Translations under genes and position numbers: made by a program | Shown here: one piece after another, positions 19,579 to 29,300 of the stretch | Layout of the letters: each line of letters opens with the position of its first letter | Numbering within the stretch: position 1 is the stretch's first letter | Assembly (NCBI RefSeq): GCF_000227135.1 | Contig: NC_018234.1 | Span: 298,186-362,185, forward strand | Source of the DNA: Leishmania donovani | Taxonomy: Eukaryota; Euglenozoa; Kinetoplastea; Trypanosomatida; Trypanosomatidae | DNA: 64,000 bases | Direction of reading: 5' to 3' | Notes under the pieces: generated by a model | The model's input: only the letters and a program-made list of their open reading frames with translations | Database searches by the model: none | What the model was told of the DNA's origin: nothing

Positions 19579-20508
19579 TGAAGTACCCCCTTCCTCATCT
19601 CAGCCTCCGCCCTTAGAGAGTGCAACGATGAAGACCCCACGCACGCGCATAACCGTGATGAAGGATTCCGAAAGGAGGACGAGGGGAAGGGAAGGAGCCC
19701 TGAAGAGGGGTCGGGGCTCACTGGTGCCGATGCCGCGGTGTGTTGTCATGATGGCTGGCGCAAGTGCGCGCATTCTCACACTCGTGTGTGTATGTGTCTG
19801 TCTGCCTGTCTCTGTGTGTGTGCGCCGATGCGCGCACGCAACACGCTTACATGTGTATGAGTGTATGTTGCTCTTTTTTTTCTTCTGTGTAACTCTTCAA
19901 GAATGGCGCAAGAGAATGAGTTGCTTAACGCGCGTAAGACCCGACGCAACACGCATTTCATGCAGCGACTTCCTCTTCCCTAACCCGCCCACGCACATCC
20001 ATGCGCTATGCTTCTCTGCGATGCACCATCTGATGGACACGTGCGTGTGCCGCCTCAACGCAACCCCTTGGTCGTGGCCAACCCGCTCTCTCCGGCTCTC
20101 TCGGACACCCGCCCTACCTGTCGCACACAGACATAGGCACGCGCGGTCATACGCGCGCACAAGGATTGAAAACGCACGACCATCCTCCGTCCTCTCCTCC
20201 TCGTCCTCTCCTCCCCGCCCTCTCTCACCACCTTGTATACGTGTATGCGCGTGCGTGTGGACACGTACGACGGTGCCTCTCCTCCTCCTCTCTTGCGTAT
20301 GCACACGCACATACGGGACAAGCTGAGAAGAGCTGATCAGCCACGGTAGTCAAACCGTCCCCTTCTCTCCCTCTCCCGACCTCGCCCTCCCACCCCACCC
20401 CTTCCACCTCCCACGTACATCGCTACTGTGCACAACATCCACACGTAAAGACACGCCGAAGGGCTCACAGCTCTCTCTCGTAGAAGGCAGTGTAGCAGCG
20501 CAGCACCA
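19579..20508. other. Intergenic region between poly(A) polymerase and centrin genes
   Basis: No gene is supported. TG-rich tracts lie at about 19780-19870 and a T run at 19873-19880. A strong pyrimidine tract at about 20357-20415 is followed by AGs at 20469-20470 and 20482-20483, likely acceptors for centrin. Confidence 0.6.
20357..20483 (+). promoter_or_regulatory. Polypyrimidine tract and candidate trans-splice acceptors for centrin
   Basis: A long CCTTCTCTCCCTCTCCCGAC-type tract runs to about 20415. Candidate AGs lie at 20469-20470 (CTCACAG) and 20482-20483 (CTCGTAG), upstream of the ATG at 20509. Which one is used cannot be told from the sequence. Confidence 0.4.
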
Positions 20509-21072
20509 ATGAGCATCGCGAGCACCACGCCTTTGAGGCCGAGCACCTCCGCATCGAATGCGAACGCCGAGCTCAGCAAGGACCAGCTGGAGGAAATCCG
20601 CGAGGCGTTCGACTTGTTCGACACGGATGGCAGCGGCACGATCGACGTGCGGGAGCTGCGCATTGCCATGCGTGCGCTCGGCTTCGAGCCCCGTAAGGAG
20701 GAGCTTCAGCAGCTTATCAACAGCGTCACCGGTGGCAGCGGCTGCGAAGGAACCCCTGCGCGGCTGTCGGGCGCCGGCAATGTGAACGCGTCCAGCGACG
20801 TGATCACCTTCTCGCAGTTTGTGCAGATTATGAAGCACAAGGTGTCACAACGGGACTCGCGGGAGGAGATGCTGAAGGCGTTTGTGCTCTTCGACACAGA
20901 GGGCACTGGCAAGATCTCGTTCCAAAACTTGAAGCGAGTGGCGGTGGAACTTGGCGAGAACATGACGGACGCCGAGCTGCAGGAGATGATCGACGAGGCG
21001 GACCGTGACGGGGACGGCGAGGTGAGCGAAGAGGAGTTTCTTCGCTTAATGAAGAAGACGTCGCTGTACTAA
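20509..21072 (+). CDS. Centrin (calcium-binding EF-hand protein)
   Basis: The 187-aa protein has the centrin layout, with a short variable N-terminus followed by four EF-hand positions. EF1 loop D38-E49 (DTDGSGTIDVRE) and EF4 loop D165-E176 (DRDGDGEVSEEE) are canonical. EF3 at 129-140 (DTEGTGKISFQN) has N rather than E at position 12. EF2 is degenerate and interrupted by about 20 residues around 75-97, so it probably does not bind calcium. The C-terminus LMKKTSLY is centrin-like. Centrins act at basal bodies and flagella and in some cases with inner-arm dyneins. Trypanosomatids have several; the EF2 insert should identify the orthologue, possibly the centrin-3 type, which I could not confirm. 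The start is the first in-frame ATG with centrin-like length. Confidence 0.93.
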   Translation: MSIASTTPLRPSTSASNANAELSKDQLEEIREAFDLFDTDGSGTIDVRELRIAMRALGFEPRKEELQQLINSVTGGSGCEGTPARLSGAGNVNASSDVITFSQFVQIMKHKVSQRDSREEMLKAFVLFDTEGTGKISFQNLKRVAVELGENMTDAELQEMIDEADRDGDGEVSEEEFLRLMKKTSLY

Positions 21073-22427
21073 GGGTTCCAGCGCAGCGGAGGAGGCGGCG
21101 CGGGAAGATGTGCGCACGACAGCGAACTGCGGAGCGATGAGGGGGTCAACTCGTGTGACGAAGCGGCTGGCACTCAATTGCATGTATGCGTATGTGTATG
21201 TGTGTGTAGCCGAACCTCCCCCCTTCCCCTCCCTTTCTCCCCATACCGCACGGCGCACTGCTTCTCCGTCCTGCTGCTCGGCTCTTGTTTCGTTGGAGGT
21301 GGTGCGGGGGTGAGCTTTTCTGTTGACGTCAAGCAGCACCAGCAGCGAAACGGCGTGCGGCGGACAGGCGAGCGAACGCCGACGATCCTCCCTCCCCCCT
21401 CTGCCCTCCCGCGCGCGCACGCACACGCACACACACACACACACAGAACAGAACAGAGGCGAATGACGAAGAAACTCTCGATGTAAACTATCACACGTGT
21501 GTGCGCGTGCATTCGACCTTGACAGCAACACGCCATCTCTTTCCTTCCTCTGCGCGTCTCATCAACTCCCTTCCTTTTCTTTTTTGTTGTCGCTCGTGCG
21601 GGCTGTGCCACATACTTTGTGCGGTGCGCGAGAGGGCGGCTGGAGAACGGCCGCGGGTGTTTGCGGTCTGTGAAGGTGCGTCTGCCTCTTTCAGCTCGCT
21701 TGCCGAACCCCCTCGCCCCCCCCCCCTCCACCTCCTGCACGGTTCCTCTCCGTACTTCGTGCTCCCTCCCTCTCCCTTTCGCTGAACTGCTCTGCCGCCA
21801 TTCATGCCCAGGTAGGCAGAGAGTCGTGCGCCGATGTGCCTGTGCGCAGTGGGGGGGGGGGGTGTACGCCGGCGTGTCCCCTTTTTTCGCACGCGGTGGA
21901 GAAGGGAAGGGGATTCGGAGGAGAGGCGGGTGACGTGCAGAACGGAGAACGTGCAAGGGGTGGCCATAGTAGTGGTGATTCTGCCCAATATTTGCCAAGG
22001 GCCGTCGCGGCACTCGCACGTACCCAAGCCGATGACCCCCCCCCCACCTTCCCCTTTTGGTTCCGCATGCTTGTGCCTGTGTGTGCGCGCTCGCCACGCA
22101 CATATGTGCTGCCTTGCTGTGCCCCGCATCCCGATCTTTCTCTTGCACCCGCCCGTCTCTTTTACGCCCTGCTTCTTCGTATGCTGACTTCGTCTCATGC
22201 TGTCGGCCTGAGCAGACGTCTCTCTGCTCCGCCATCCGCCAGCGTGCGTGCGTGCTTGGAGGCACTGAATCGTGAAGGTGCGGCAGGGGGCGACGCATAG
22301 CAGCTTTTGCGCCTCTATTCGCATAGATCTCTCTTCTCGCTCTTCCGCTCCTCACCCTGGGGGGGGGAGGGCGTTGAGTGCCCTCTACGCCAACCTGCAA
22401 GATACCGATACGCATTCAAAGGATGTG
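21073..22427. other. Intergenic region between centrin and an unrecognised gene
   Basis: No gene is supported. There is a CA microsatellite at about 21411-21445, CT-rich tracts near 21710-21780, a 13-base G run near 21849-21861 and a C run near 22040. A long reverse-strand frame across 21174-22415 is a low-complexity shadow. A pyrimidine stretch at about 22326-22350 precedes the next gene. Confidence 0.6.
21411..21445. repeat. CA microsatellite
   Basis: A GC/CA alternation passes into an uninterrupted run of about ten CA units. It lies in the centrin downstream intergenic region. Confidence 0.75.
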
Positions 22428-22430
22428 ATG
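22423..22430 (+). promoter_or_regulatory. Start-stop element (ATGTGA) overlapping the main ATG
   Basis: The sequence ATGTGATG places an ATG directly followed by TGA, with the main-frame ATG beginning at 22428 inside the same eight bases. If the spliced leader joins upstream, near the AGs at about 22366-22377, the first AUG in the mRNA would be this minimal uORF. The reading is direct; any regulatory effect is inference. Confidence 0.45.
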
Positions 22431-24218
22431 TCACTGCTTGGCACGCCGCTCGGCTCACTACTAGCAACCACCATGGAGTCCGCCTCTGACGCGTGTCGCG
22501 AACAAGTTCGGCGCATCCAGGCAGCCCTGCGACGCTTGGGATGGCACCAGCGCACCGGGGATCGCGGTACATTCCTGAACACACCCGTCGACAGCACGGT
22601 CAATCCGAGCGACCCACTCACCGCATCGCCGATGGTGACGATGCAGTCGGCGCTGACAGCAGCAGAGGCTCGAGCTGGCGGCGAGGCAGCTGAAGTGACG
22701 TCGCCGCCGAAGAGCGTTGCGCGTGCGCCACCTACCTCGGCACCACCGGGAGTGCTGAGTGAACGTGATGTGAACCGGGGCGCTTGCGATTGCCGCAATG
22801 GCTGCCGCACGAGTCCGCCGGCAGCCTGTGGCGCTGACCACGGATCCGCACGCCTTTGCTTGCAGGCCCTGCGGCAGCACCACGACAGCTCTGCCCGAGC
22901 AGCAGCGCCACCCATTTACCGCACCGCCGAGCCTCACACGTTTGTTCGGGTCGTGTGTGATGGTGAGCGCGGCTCGGCACAGGCAGCGGCTGATGTTCTG
23001 GCGCGTCCCTCCTCAGACTCGCTACCGCTGTCGTCCGCGGGGCGTGTGGCGGGCGCCGATTCATTCGACGATCTCATTGCAAGGGCCTGGGGAAGAGCGG
23101 AGATGGCGACGACAGGAGGGGCAGGAGGCGTGGGTGGCAGGCGCACCACAACCACAGCGCCTCACAGCGGCGCCGGTCGTCACTGGGGCTGCGAAGGGTG
23201 TGCCGCTCCTCCCGATGTAGCGCCGTCTTGCGCGGCAGAGGTGCGGCATCCGGCGGCGTCCTCCAACAGAGCGGCGACCCCTTCTGGCGTGTCCGCGTCG
23301 GTATCGTCAATGTTGCCGTTCACGGCAACGCTGCCTCCGCCGTCGACGCAGCCCCACGACGACGGTCACTCGAACAGCTATCGGACATCACGCTTGAGAG
23401 CCCCAACTACTCGCATAGCCTCGCTCGTCGGTGCTGATGCTGCTTCCCACTTTAGCACCCGTGCCGATTTCCCTAAGGATGCACTTGATGCCGAAGTACG
23501 CCCGTCAGCCACGGCTTCCCATGCCCGACCTCCACCGCCACCGCCAAGGCATGCCTTGGCTGCGTCTCGGCTCCAACGGCGTATGCTACGCGCCGTGCAG
23601 CTACTGGACGCCGCCTTACATGGCTCGAGGGACGGCAGCAGTGGAGGAGCCGCTACTAGAAGACTCGACAACCTTCATCAGATCCTCATGACACTGACCG
23701 ACTCCTGTGGGCAGCCACTTGCGCTGCCGAGTCGCGCGACAAGTGCGGCGCTGCGTTGCTTGCGGAAGCGACTTGTGCAAGAGCTGCTGCTTGGCGATCA
23801 GGCACCGGGAATGTTGCGGCGCTCTTCGACGTCGTCGCGGATGCCTTTGAGGCCGTCACCGCCACGTACCCGTCACGTGGCAATCCGCGACGGCCTCGAA
23901 GGCGACGGCGAGGCCGACGCGCGCAGCGGTTGTACCTTCTGCCTGGAAAATGTGCCAGATGACGCGCATCGTGCCAACCCTCCTCCTTTCCCAGCGTCCG
24001 TCGCCTCATCCGTTTGCTTGGCGAGCACTCGCTCCGACATACTGGCCCCCACTGCCGTCGCTGCTCCGCCGCCTGCGCTCCCGCCTTCGCCTCCTCCATC
24101 GTCAGCCTTAGACCCATACACGGAGTCGCAGCAGCGGTTTCAGCAAGAGGAGGCAGCGCTGCACCACGCGCAGCAGCGACGGCTGCAGCTCCAGCGACAG
24201 CGCACCCACGCACCATGA
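22428..24218 (+). CDS. Hypothetical protein, Ser/Ala/Pro-rich with Gln-rich C-terminus
   Basis: The frame encodes 596 aa from the ATG at 22428. I do not recognise a family. An N-terminal amphipathic stretch (SDACREQVRRIQAALRRLGW) and a helical segment around LASRLQRRMLRAVQLLDAAL and CLRKRLVQELLLGD are the most protein-like parts. The middle is Ala/Ser/Pro/Thr-rich. The last 35 residues (from TESQQRFQQEEAALHHAQQ) are Gln/Arg-rich and probably coiled coil. There is no signal peptide or membrane segment. The alternative ATG at 22473 (ACCATGG context) would remove 15 residues and has the better initiation context. The frame is open back to 22272 without another ATG. The length of the uninterrupted frame and the codon bias support it as a gene. 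Confidence 0.65.
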   Translation: MSLLGTPLGSLLATTMESASDACREQVRRIQAALRRLGWHQRTGDRGTFLNTPVDSTVNPSDPLTASPMVTMQSALTAAEARAGGEAAEVTSPPKSVARAPPTSAPPGVLSERDVNRGACDCRNGCRTSPPAACGADHGSARLCLQALRQHHDSSARAAAPPIYRTAEPHTFVRVVCDGERGSAQAAADVLARPSSDSLPLSSAGRVAGADSFDDLIARAWGRAEMATTGGAGGVGGRRTTTTAPHSGAGRHWGCEGCAAPPDVAPSCAAEVRHPAASSNRAATPSGVSASVSSMLPFTATLPPPSTQPHDDGHSNSYRTSRLRAPTTRIASLVGADAASHFSTRADFPKDALDAEVRPSATASHARPPPPPPRHALAASRLQRRMLRAVQLLDAALHGSRDGSSGGAATRRLDNLHQILMTLTDSCGQPLALPSRATSAALRCLRKRLVQELLLGDQAPGMLRRSSTSSRMPLRPSPPRTRHVAIRDGLEGDGEADARSGCTFCLENVPDDAHRANPPPFPASVASSVCLASTRSDILAPTAVAAPPPALPPSPPPSSALDPYTESQQRFQQEEAALHHAQQRRLQLQRQRTHAP

Positions 24219-24498
24219 TCAAAGCATGCCAGCGTGCAACGTTGACAGGGAGGGAGGGAGGGAGGAGTGGCGGCGTTGCCTAGAGATGGCGCGCACATGC
24301 TGCCAGACTGAGCAGATCACCGAGAGAGGCTGCTGCGGTGCCTCTTGTGCCATCAACGCCTTTGAATCCCAAGAGGAGATGATGTGCTCCGCGCTTCTCG
24401 CTTGCCTTCCCCTGCACATACACACCCGCAGACGCCCACACATGCATGCAAGCTCACTCATGTGTACCACTTGCGGCTTCTAGATCTTTTCCCTTTTC

Positions 24499-24540
24499 TG
24501 TCCGTCCACTACACACGTGCACGCGTTTAGTGGACGGACA
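24499..24540. repeat. Perfect 13-bp inverted repeat, stem-loop
   Basis: Positions 24499-24511 (TGTCCGTCCACTA) and 24528-24540 (TAGTGGACGGACA) are exact reverse complements with a 16-base loop. Unlike the CA/TG-based arms elsewhere, these arms are not simple sequence, so chance origin is less likely. It lies about 280 bases after the stop of the preceding gene, probably in its 3' UTR or just beyond. Confidence 0.8.
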
Positions 24541-24949
24541 TGCGCACGTGCATGCCGAGCTCACTGAGGTGCACACACGCACAAGCTCAACTACTCGCAC
24601 CGATGCACGCAGGCGCATCTGTGTAGGACTTTGCGACGAGGAGGAGAGGGAACGAGCAACGTGAAGGCAGCAGAAAAAGGGCGAGGCAGATCGCCCAGCA
24701 CACATACATACACATACGCATACGTTTGCACGTCTTCGGACATGGCGCGTGATGCCACGCCGCAACGGCCGACAGGGTAGGAACGACGCCCGCTGGTGGA
24801 TGCGTCACCCAAGAAGAACGCAACTCCCGAAGGAGGCGAGTCGCCCAAAAAAAAACGAAGAAACAGGGCACTTAAAGGATCACCACAGAAGCCGGCGGCC
24901 GCATCCGGTGCCATGTGGGAAGGAAACATAGACGGGTGCCATCATGCAC

Positions 24950-25750
24950 AGCAGCCGATGCACTCAACCTCTCCTTCCTTCCCGCTAGAGTTAGGCATGC
25001 TCGCTCACGCAGAGGTACTGCAGTGATATGACTCCAACGCCGGCAGCGCGGAGGTTCGTCTGGCGTAGGTTCAGCACTGCTGCAGTGCTGTGGGGCAAGC
25101 GTTGTCCCCGGTGCCACTAGGGGCGCCGTCGGCCGCGCACTGCGTCACTTGGTGGACAGCAGCGCTGTAGAGCAAGTGGATGCAATATAATGCCTGCTCT
25201 GCGCTCGGCAGTGCCTGCGAAGCATGCGCAATGCCCTACCCAGCGTATTACTGGCTGGAGGCGATGCTCAGCAGCCGCGCGAGGGGGAGGAGGTGCCACT
25301 GCGCTGATGATGATCTCCGCGCATGCGCGTGCTTCGTGGATGGATGGTGCACACGGCTTTGCGACACGCCTGTTCTCTTGACTCGCCTTTGCGCAACAGG
25401 CACCGCCCACTGCCGCTGCGTGTGTTCTCTGTCTGTCTCTGCGCGCGCCTGTCTCAGCCAGTGCAGCAGCGACCGTGCGCATCAGTGAGGCGTTTTATGC
25501 AAAGTCGATGATGCAGCTTTACGCCAGGCTTGACGCTACTTCGGTGCGTGCCAGGTGCACGGATGCCGTCTTGCCTGCGGTAAGCGTGCATGCGAGCTCG
25601 CTTCTCATGACAGCGTTTTCGCCGCAGGCGGCTTGCGTGACTTGGCGTTGTTTGTGCGCCTGTGCACTTCACAGCATGCATGTGTGCACGTATGCAGGCA
25701 ACAACACGTTTCGAGCAACAGTGATGCACACCCTCACGCAAGAAACACCA
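24950..25750. repeat. SIDER-like degenerate retroposon segment (candidate)
   Basis: The block lacks the CT/TG bias of its flanks. At 25075-25126 it carries a degenerate version of the core seen at 727-759 (CACTGCT, then GTGCTGTGGGG and CCCCGGTG). Farther on, GCAATATAATGCCTGCTCTG resembles GCATAATTTGAGCTGCTGTG near 779. Boundaries and family are inferred by eye and remain uncertain. Confidence 0.35.
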
Positions 25751-26054
25751 GCTGCGTAATATTTGCAGCTCTTTCGTGGAAACTGCCTTCTACCCCCGCC
25801 CCCTCCGCTCCACCGGAACGCGCTCTAAGAGGGAGGGGGAGAAGTGCAAGGCACTCGCTCCTGCTGGCGGAGCTGGGGGGGGGGGCAACTAAGTCGACTA
25901 CAACGCCGGCGCGGCCATCCTGGGCTGACCCCCATCTCCTTCCTCCTGAAGCTGGGGAAGGGGGGAGGCGTAGGCGGAGGAGGGATCGACTTGCCCGTGA
26001 CGCTTCACCCCCCGTTTCACGTATTTTCTCAACCTACTCGCCATCTTCGGGGCT

Positions 26055-26090
26055 TCGCCTCTTGTCTCTCTCTCTCTGTGTATAACTTAG
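26055..26090 (+). promoter_or_regulatory. Polypyrimidine tract and trans-splice acceptor for the importin gene
   Basis: A TCTCTCTCTCT-type tract precedes TATAACTTAG, with the AG at 26089-26090. It is the clearest acceptor upstream of the ATG at 26343. Confidence 0.5.
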
Positions 26091-26342
26091 CCTAGCACTT
26101 AGTGAAGCTCGCCGGCTTGCTTGTGCCTCAACCTGCCCAGGCACGAGGCCCGCGCGCACGGCTCTCGCAGCAATCGCCATCAAGCAGCGCGGCACTCTCG
26201 TGCACTACCGCCGAAGAGGATCTCGGTGGTTCAGCGAACCTGCAGGGCGCCACCGCCTCCGTGTGCGAGGCCGCGGGCCCTTCAACCGCCTCCTCCCTAC
26301 CCCACTTTACGCCCGTGGCCCGTCGAGGTTGAGGGAGAAGCG

Positions 26343-29300
26343 ATGCAGACCGGCAACCCTCTCTACACGGCCGACGAGCTGTGCACCATCATCGCGAAGA
26401 TTTTGCACGGCGCCGACAACGCCGAGCGCCGCCGCAACGAGGCCGAGCTCACAACTGCGCTCCAGCAGCCCCCAAACGTGGGTCACTTGGTGACGATCCT
26501 GTGCGGCACCCCGGATGGCACGCCGCCCACGGCGTCGGCCGGCGTTCGCCAGATGGCGGCTGTGCTGCTGCGCAAGCGCATCTTTTCTCTTTGGCGTGTG
26601 CTGACGACGGAGCAGCAGCATCAGCTGCGACACCTGCTTCTGCAGCGGCTGGGTGACGAGACAACGCGTCCGGTTCGCTTCGCCATCGCCCACGTCGTGA
26701 CTCGACTGGCAAAGGCAGACGCCAACCGTGGCGGCGACGGGTGGCCAGAGCTGCAGCACGCGATCCGTGCTGCCGCGGACGACACGCGAGTGGAGATGCG
26801 CGAGCTGGCGATGGTGCTGCTCTACAGCTTCGGCGAGGTGTTCACGGAGGAGAACGCGCTGAGCGGGCTGGCGGCCGAGTCTGTCGTGCGCGGCCTGGAC
26901 GACAACGAGACGGTGGTGCAGGCCGCGGCGGTGAAGGCGGCTATGGTGCTGCTGCCGACCCTGCACGAGCACCCCACGGTGCGCAACGCGTTTCTCGCGC
27001 ACCTAGTACCTACCTGCATTGGCTTGCTGGAGAGCGGCGCGGTGACGGAGGCCAAGGTCCCGCTGTGCGTCAGCGTTCTCGACTTGTTTGAGCAGCTCTT
27101 CGATGACCTGCCCGTGAAGAAGTACGGCGCGTTGGTCCAGGATGTAGCGCAGGCGCTGATGCGACTCGTGGCGAACCCGCAGCACCACCCTCGCGTCCGC
27201 GAGAACTGTGGGACAGCATTGGGGCAGTTGGCGACGCTGAAGCCAAAATTTGTGGCGGCGCCGGCCCTGCTGGAGCCGCTGGTGCAGGTGTGCCTCGGGC
27301 TCATGTCGGAGGACAACACCATCTCCATCTCGGACCAGGGCAGCGGCGGCGTGGAGGACGAGGACGTGGACGGCAGCGACGACGATGTGGACATGCTGCA
27401 CGCCACGTCCGCCTGCATGGTGGGCTGCCAGCTGCTGAGCGCGCTTGCGACGACCGTGCCCAGCAAGGCGTTCACGGCGGTGCTGCTGCCGTACATTTCG
27501 AGGGTGACGGACGCGCCGGCGAGCGTGGACGCCCGCACCCGCAAGGCCACGATGATCGCACTTGCCTGCCTTGCCGAGGGACACGCTAGCTATCTGCGTC
27601 GCCGTGTCGGGTATGTGCTGACGGTGACGCGCGGCTTCCTGTGCGACGCGGATCCGGCTCCTCGTGAGGCCGCCGCCTTTGCCCTTTCATCCTTCTGCGG
27701 CCATCTGCAGCCCGAAATCCTGCTGCACCACGAAAAGCTACTGCCGATGGTAGTCCCGCTGCTGGAGGACACGAGCGACCTTGTGCGCCGCCGCGTCGCC
27801 CAGGCGCTGGACACCCTGTGCGAGAATCTGCAGGAGAACCTCGACCGCTACGTGCCGACGCTGCTGCCGGCCGTGATGGCGGCGATCCCGATCAGCTCGC
27901 TGGAGACGCAGTGCCGTTTGTGCGGCGTGCTCTCGTCGATGGGCATGGCTCACTCGGCTGCTTTCGCGAGCCGCGGGCCGGAGCTGCTCGAGGTTTTGCG
28001 GCAGCCCTTTGGTTTGAAGACCCCGGAGACGATGGCGCTCCGGGCGCAGGTGACCGAGACAGTCGGCGTCATTGGCTCCGCGATGGGCCGCGCCGCCTTT
28101 GCCAATTACTTTCCCTTCTTCATGCAGGAGGTCGTGGCGAACCTGCAGACGCGCCACGCAGCGCTGCGGGAGCAGAGCTTCGGCTTCCTGGCCAACATGT
28201 GCGAGCTGTTTCGCGAGGACTTCGCGCCGTACCTGAGTGACTCCATCCACTGCGCCCTAGAGACGATCACCGAGGACCGGGCAGTGTACAAGAACAAGCA
28301 TCCGCTGGCCAGCGACGGCAGCGGTGATGCGCTTGCTGCCTTTGCTGCCTGGAAGGACAACGGCGAAGACGATGACGAGAGCGACGAGGACGGAGGCGAC
28401 GACGCGGAGGAGATTCACCTGCGCGTGCGCACCGCTGACGTCGAGGAGAAGTCCTCTGCCGTGTACTGCGTCGGCGTGTTTGCGGATGTCATGATGGGCC
28501 AGCTCGGGGAGGCGCAGACGACAGCGTGCTGGGAGGCGCTGACGGGGCTGGACTCGCACTATTACCCGAACATCCGCTCCAACGCCCTCATCGCGCTGGC
28601 GAAGCTCGCTAAGGCGTCTGCAGGTCTCCCAGCAGAGGCGATGCAGGCGCGCAGCCGGGCCGCCATCGTGGCGAGGCGCACCGGTGCTGCTGACAGCAGC
28701 GGCAGCCTCGTGCAAGATGTTCTACCGCTGCCGGTTCGCGACCGCATTGATGAGCTGCTGAACCTACTGCTTCGCACGATAGAGGAGGAGGACGCGGAGA
28801 GCGAGGTCGTCGGCGCCGCGTGCGAAGCGGTGTCGATTGTGATGGACTACTTTGGCACTCAGTGCGCCATCGAGGGCCCGGATGCCGTTCTGCGGGATGT
28901 GGTGCAGCTGCTGCGCGGGACGATGCCGTGCCAGCGCCGCGGCAACGAGCTTGAGGACGACGACGAGTGCAGCGAGGACGACGGCGCCGACAATATGAGC
29001 TATGAGCAGTACCAGCAGCTGCGACAGCAGAGGGGTGACTCTACAAGTGCGGACAGAGCACACTACCTGCAGGGCAGAGACCCGTTCTTTCGGCGCGCGG
29101 ACGAGGCGGCTGAGGCGCAGGCTTCCGCGATTATGGCTGCGATGGCGCAGCATCAGCAGAACGGTGACGCGGCTGCTCCGCCGTCCTCGCCGCTGCCGTC
29201 CGCGGCTGCACTGCCACCGTGGTACATGCTTGTTGCACCAGAGATGGTGAAGCGCGGCGTCCACCTGCCCGAAGACCACGACGGGGTCGTCCTGGACGCT

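Larger units (their letters stand above)
24219..26342. other. Intergenic region between unrecognised gene and importin gene
   Basis: No gene is supported in these 2.1 kb. It contains a perfect 13-bp inverted repeat at 24499-24540 and a mixed-composition block at about 24950-25750 that may be a retroposon remnant. A CT-rich zone ends in the importin acceptor at 26090. The importin leader would then be about 250 nt. Confidence 0.55.

Noticed and set aside
21174..22415. Long reverse-strand open frame (about 413 codons)
   Set aside because: It is rich in His, Arg, Thr and Pro from CA/TG and CT tracts, has no domain-like segment and lies in an intergenic region full of simple repeats.
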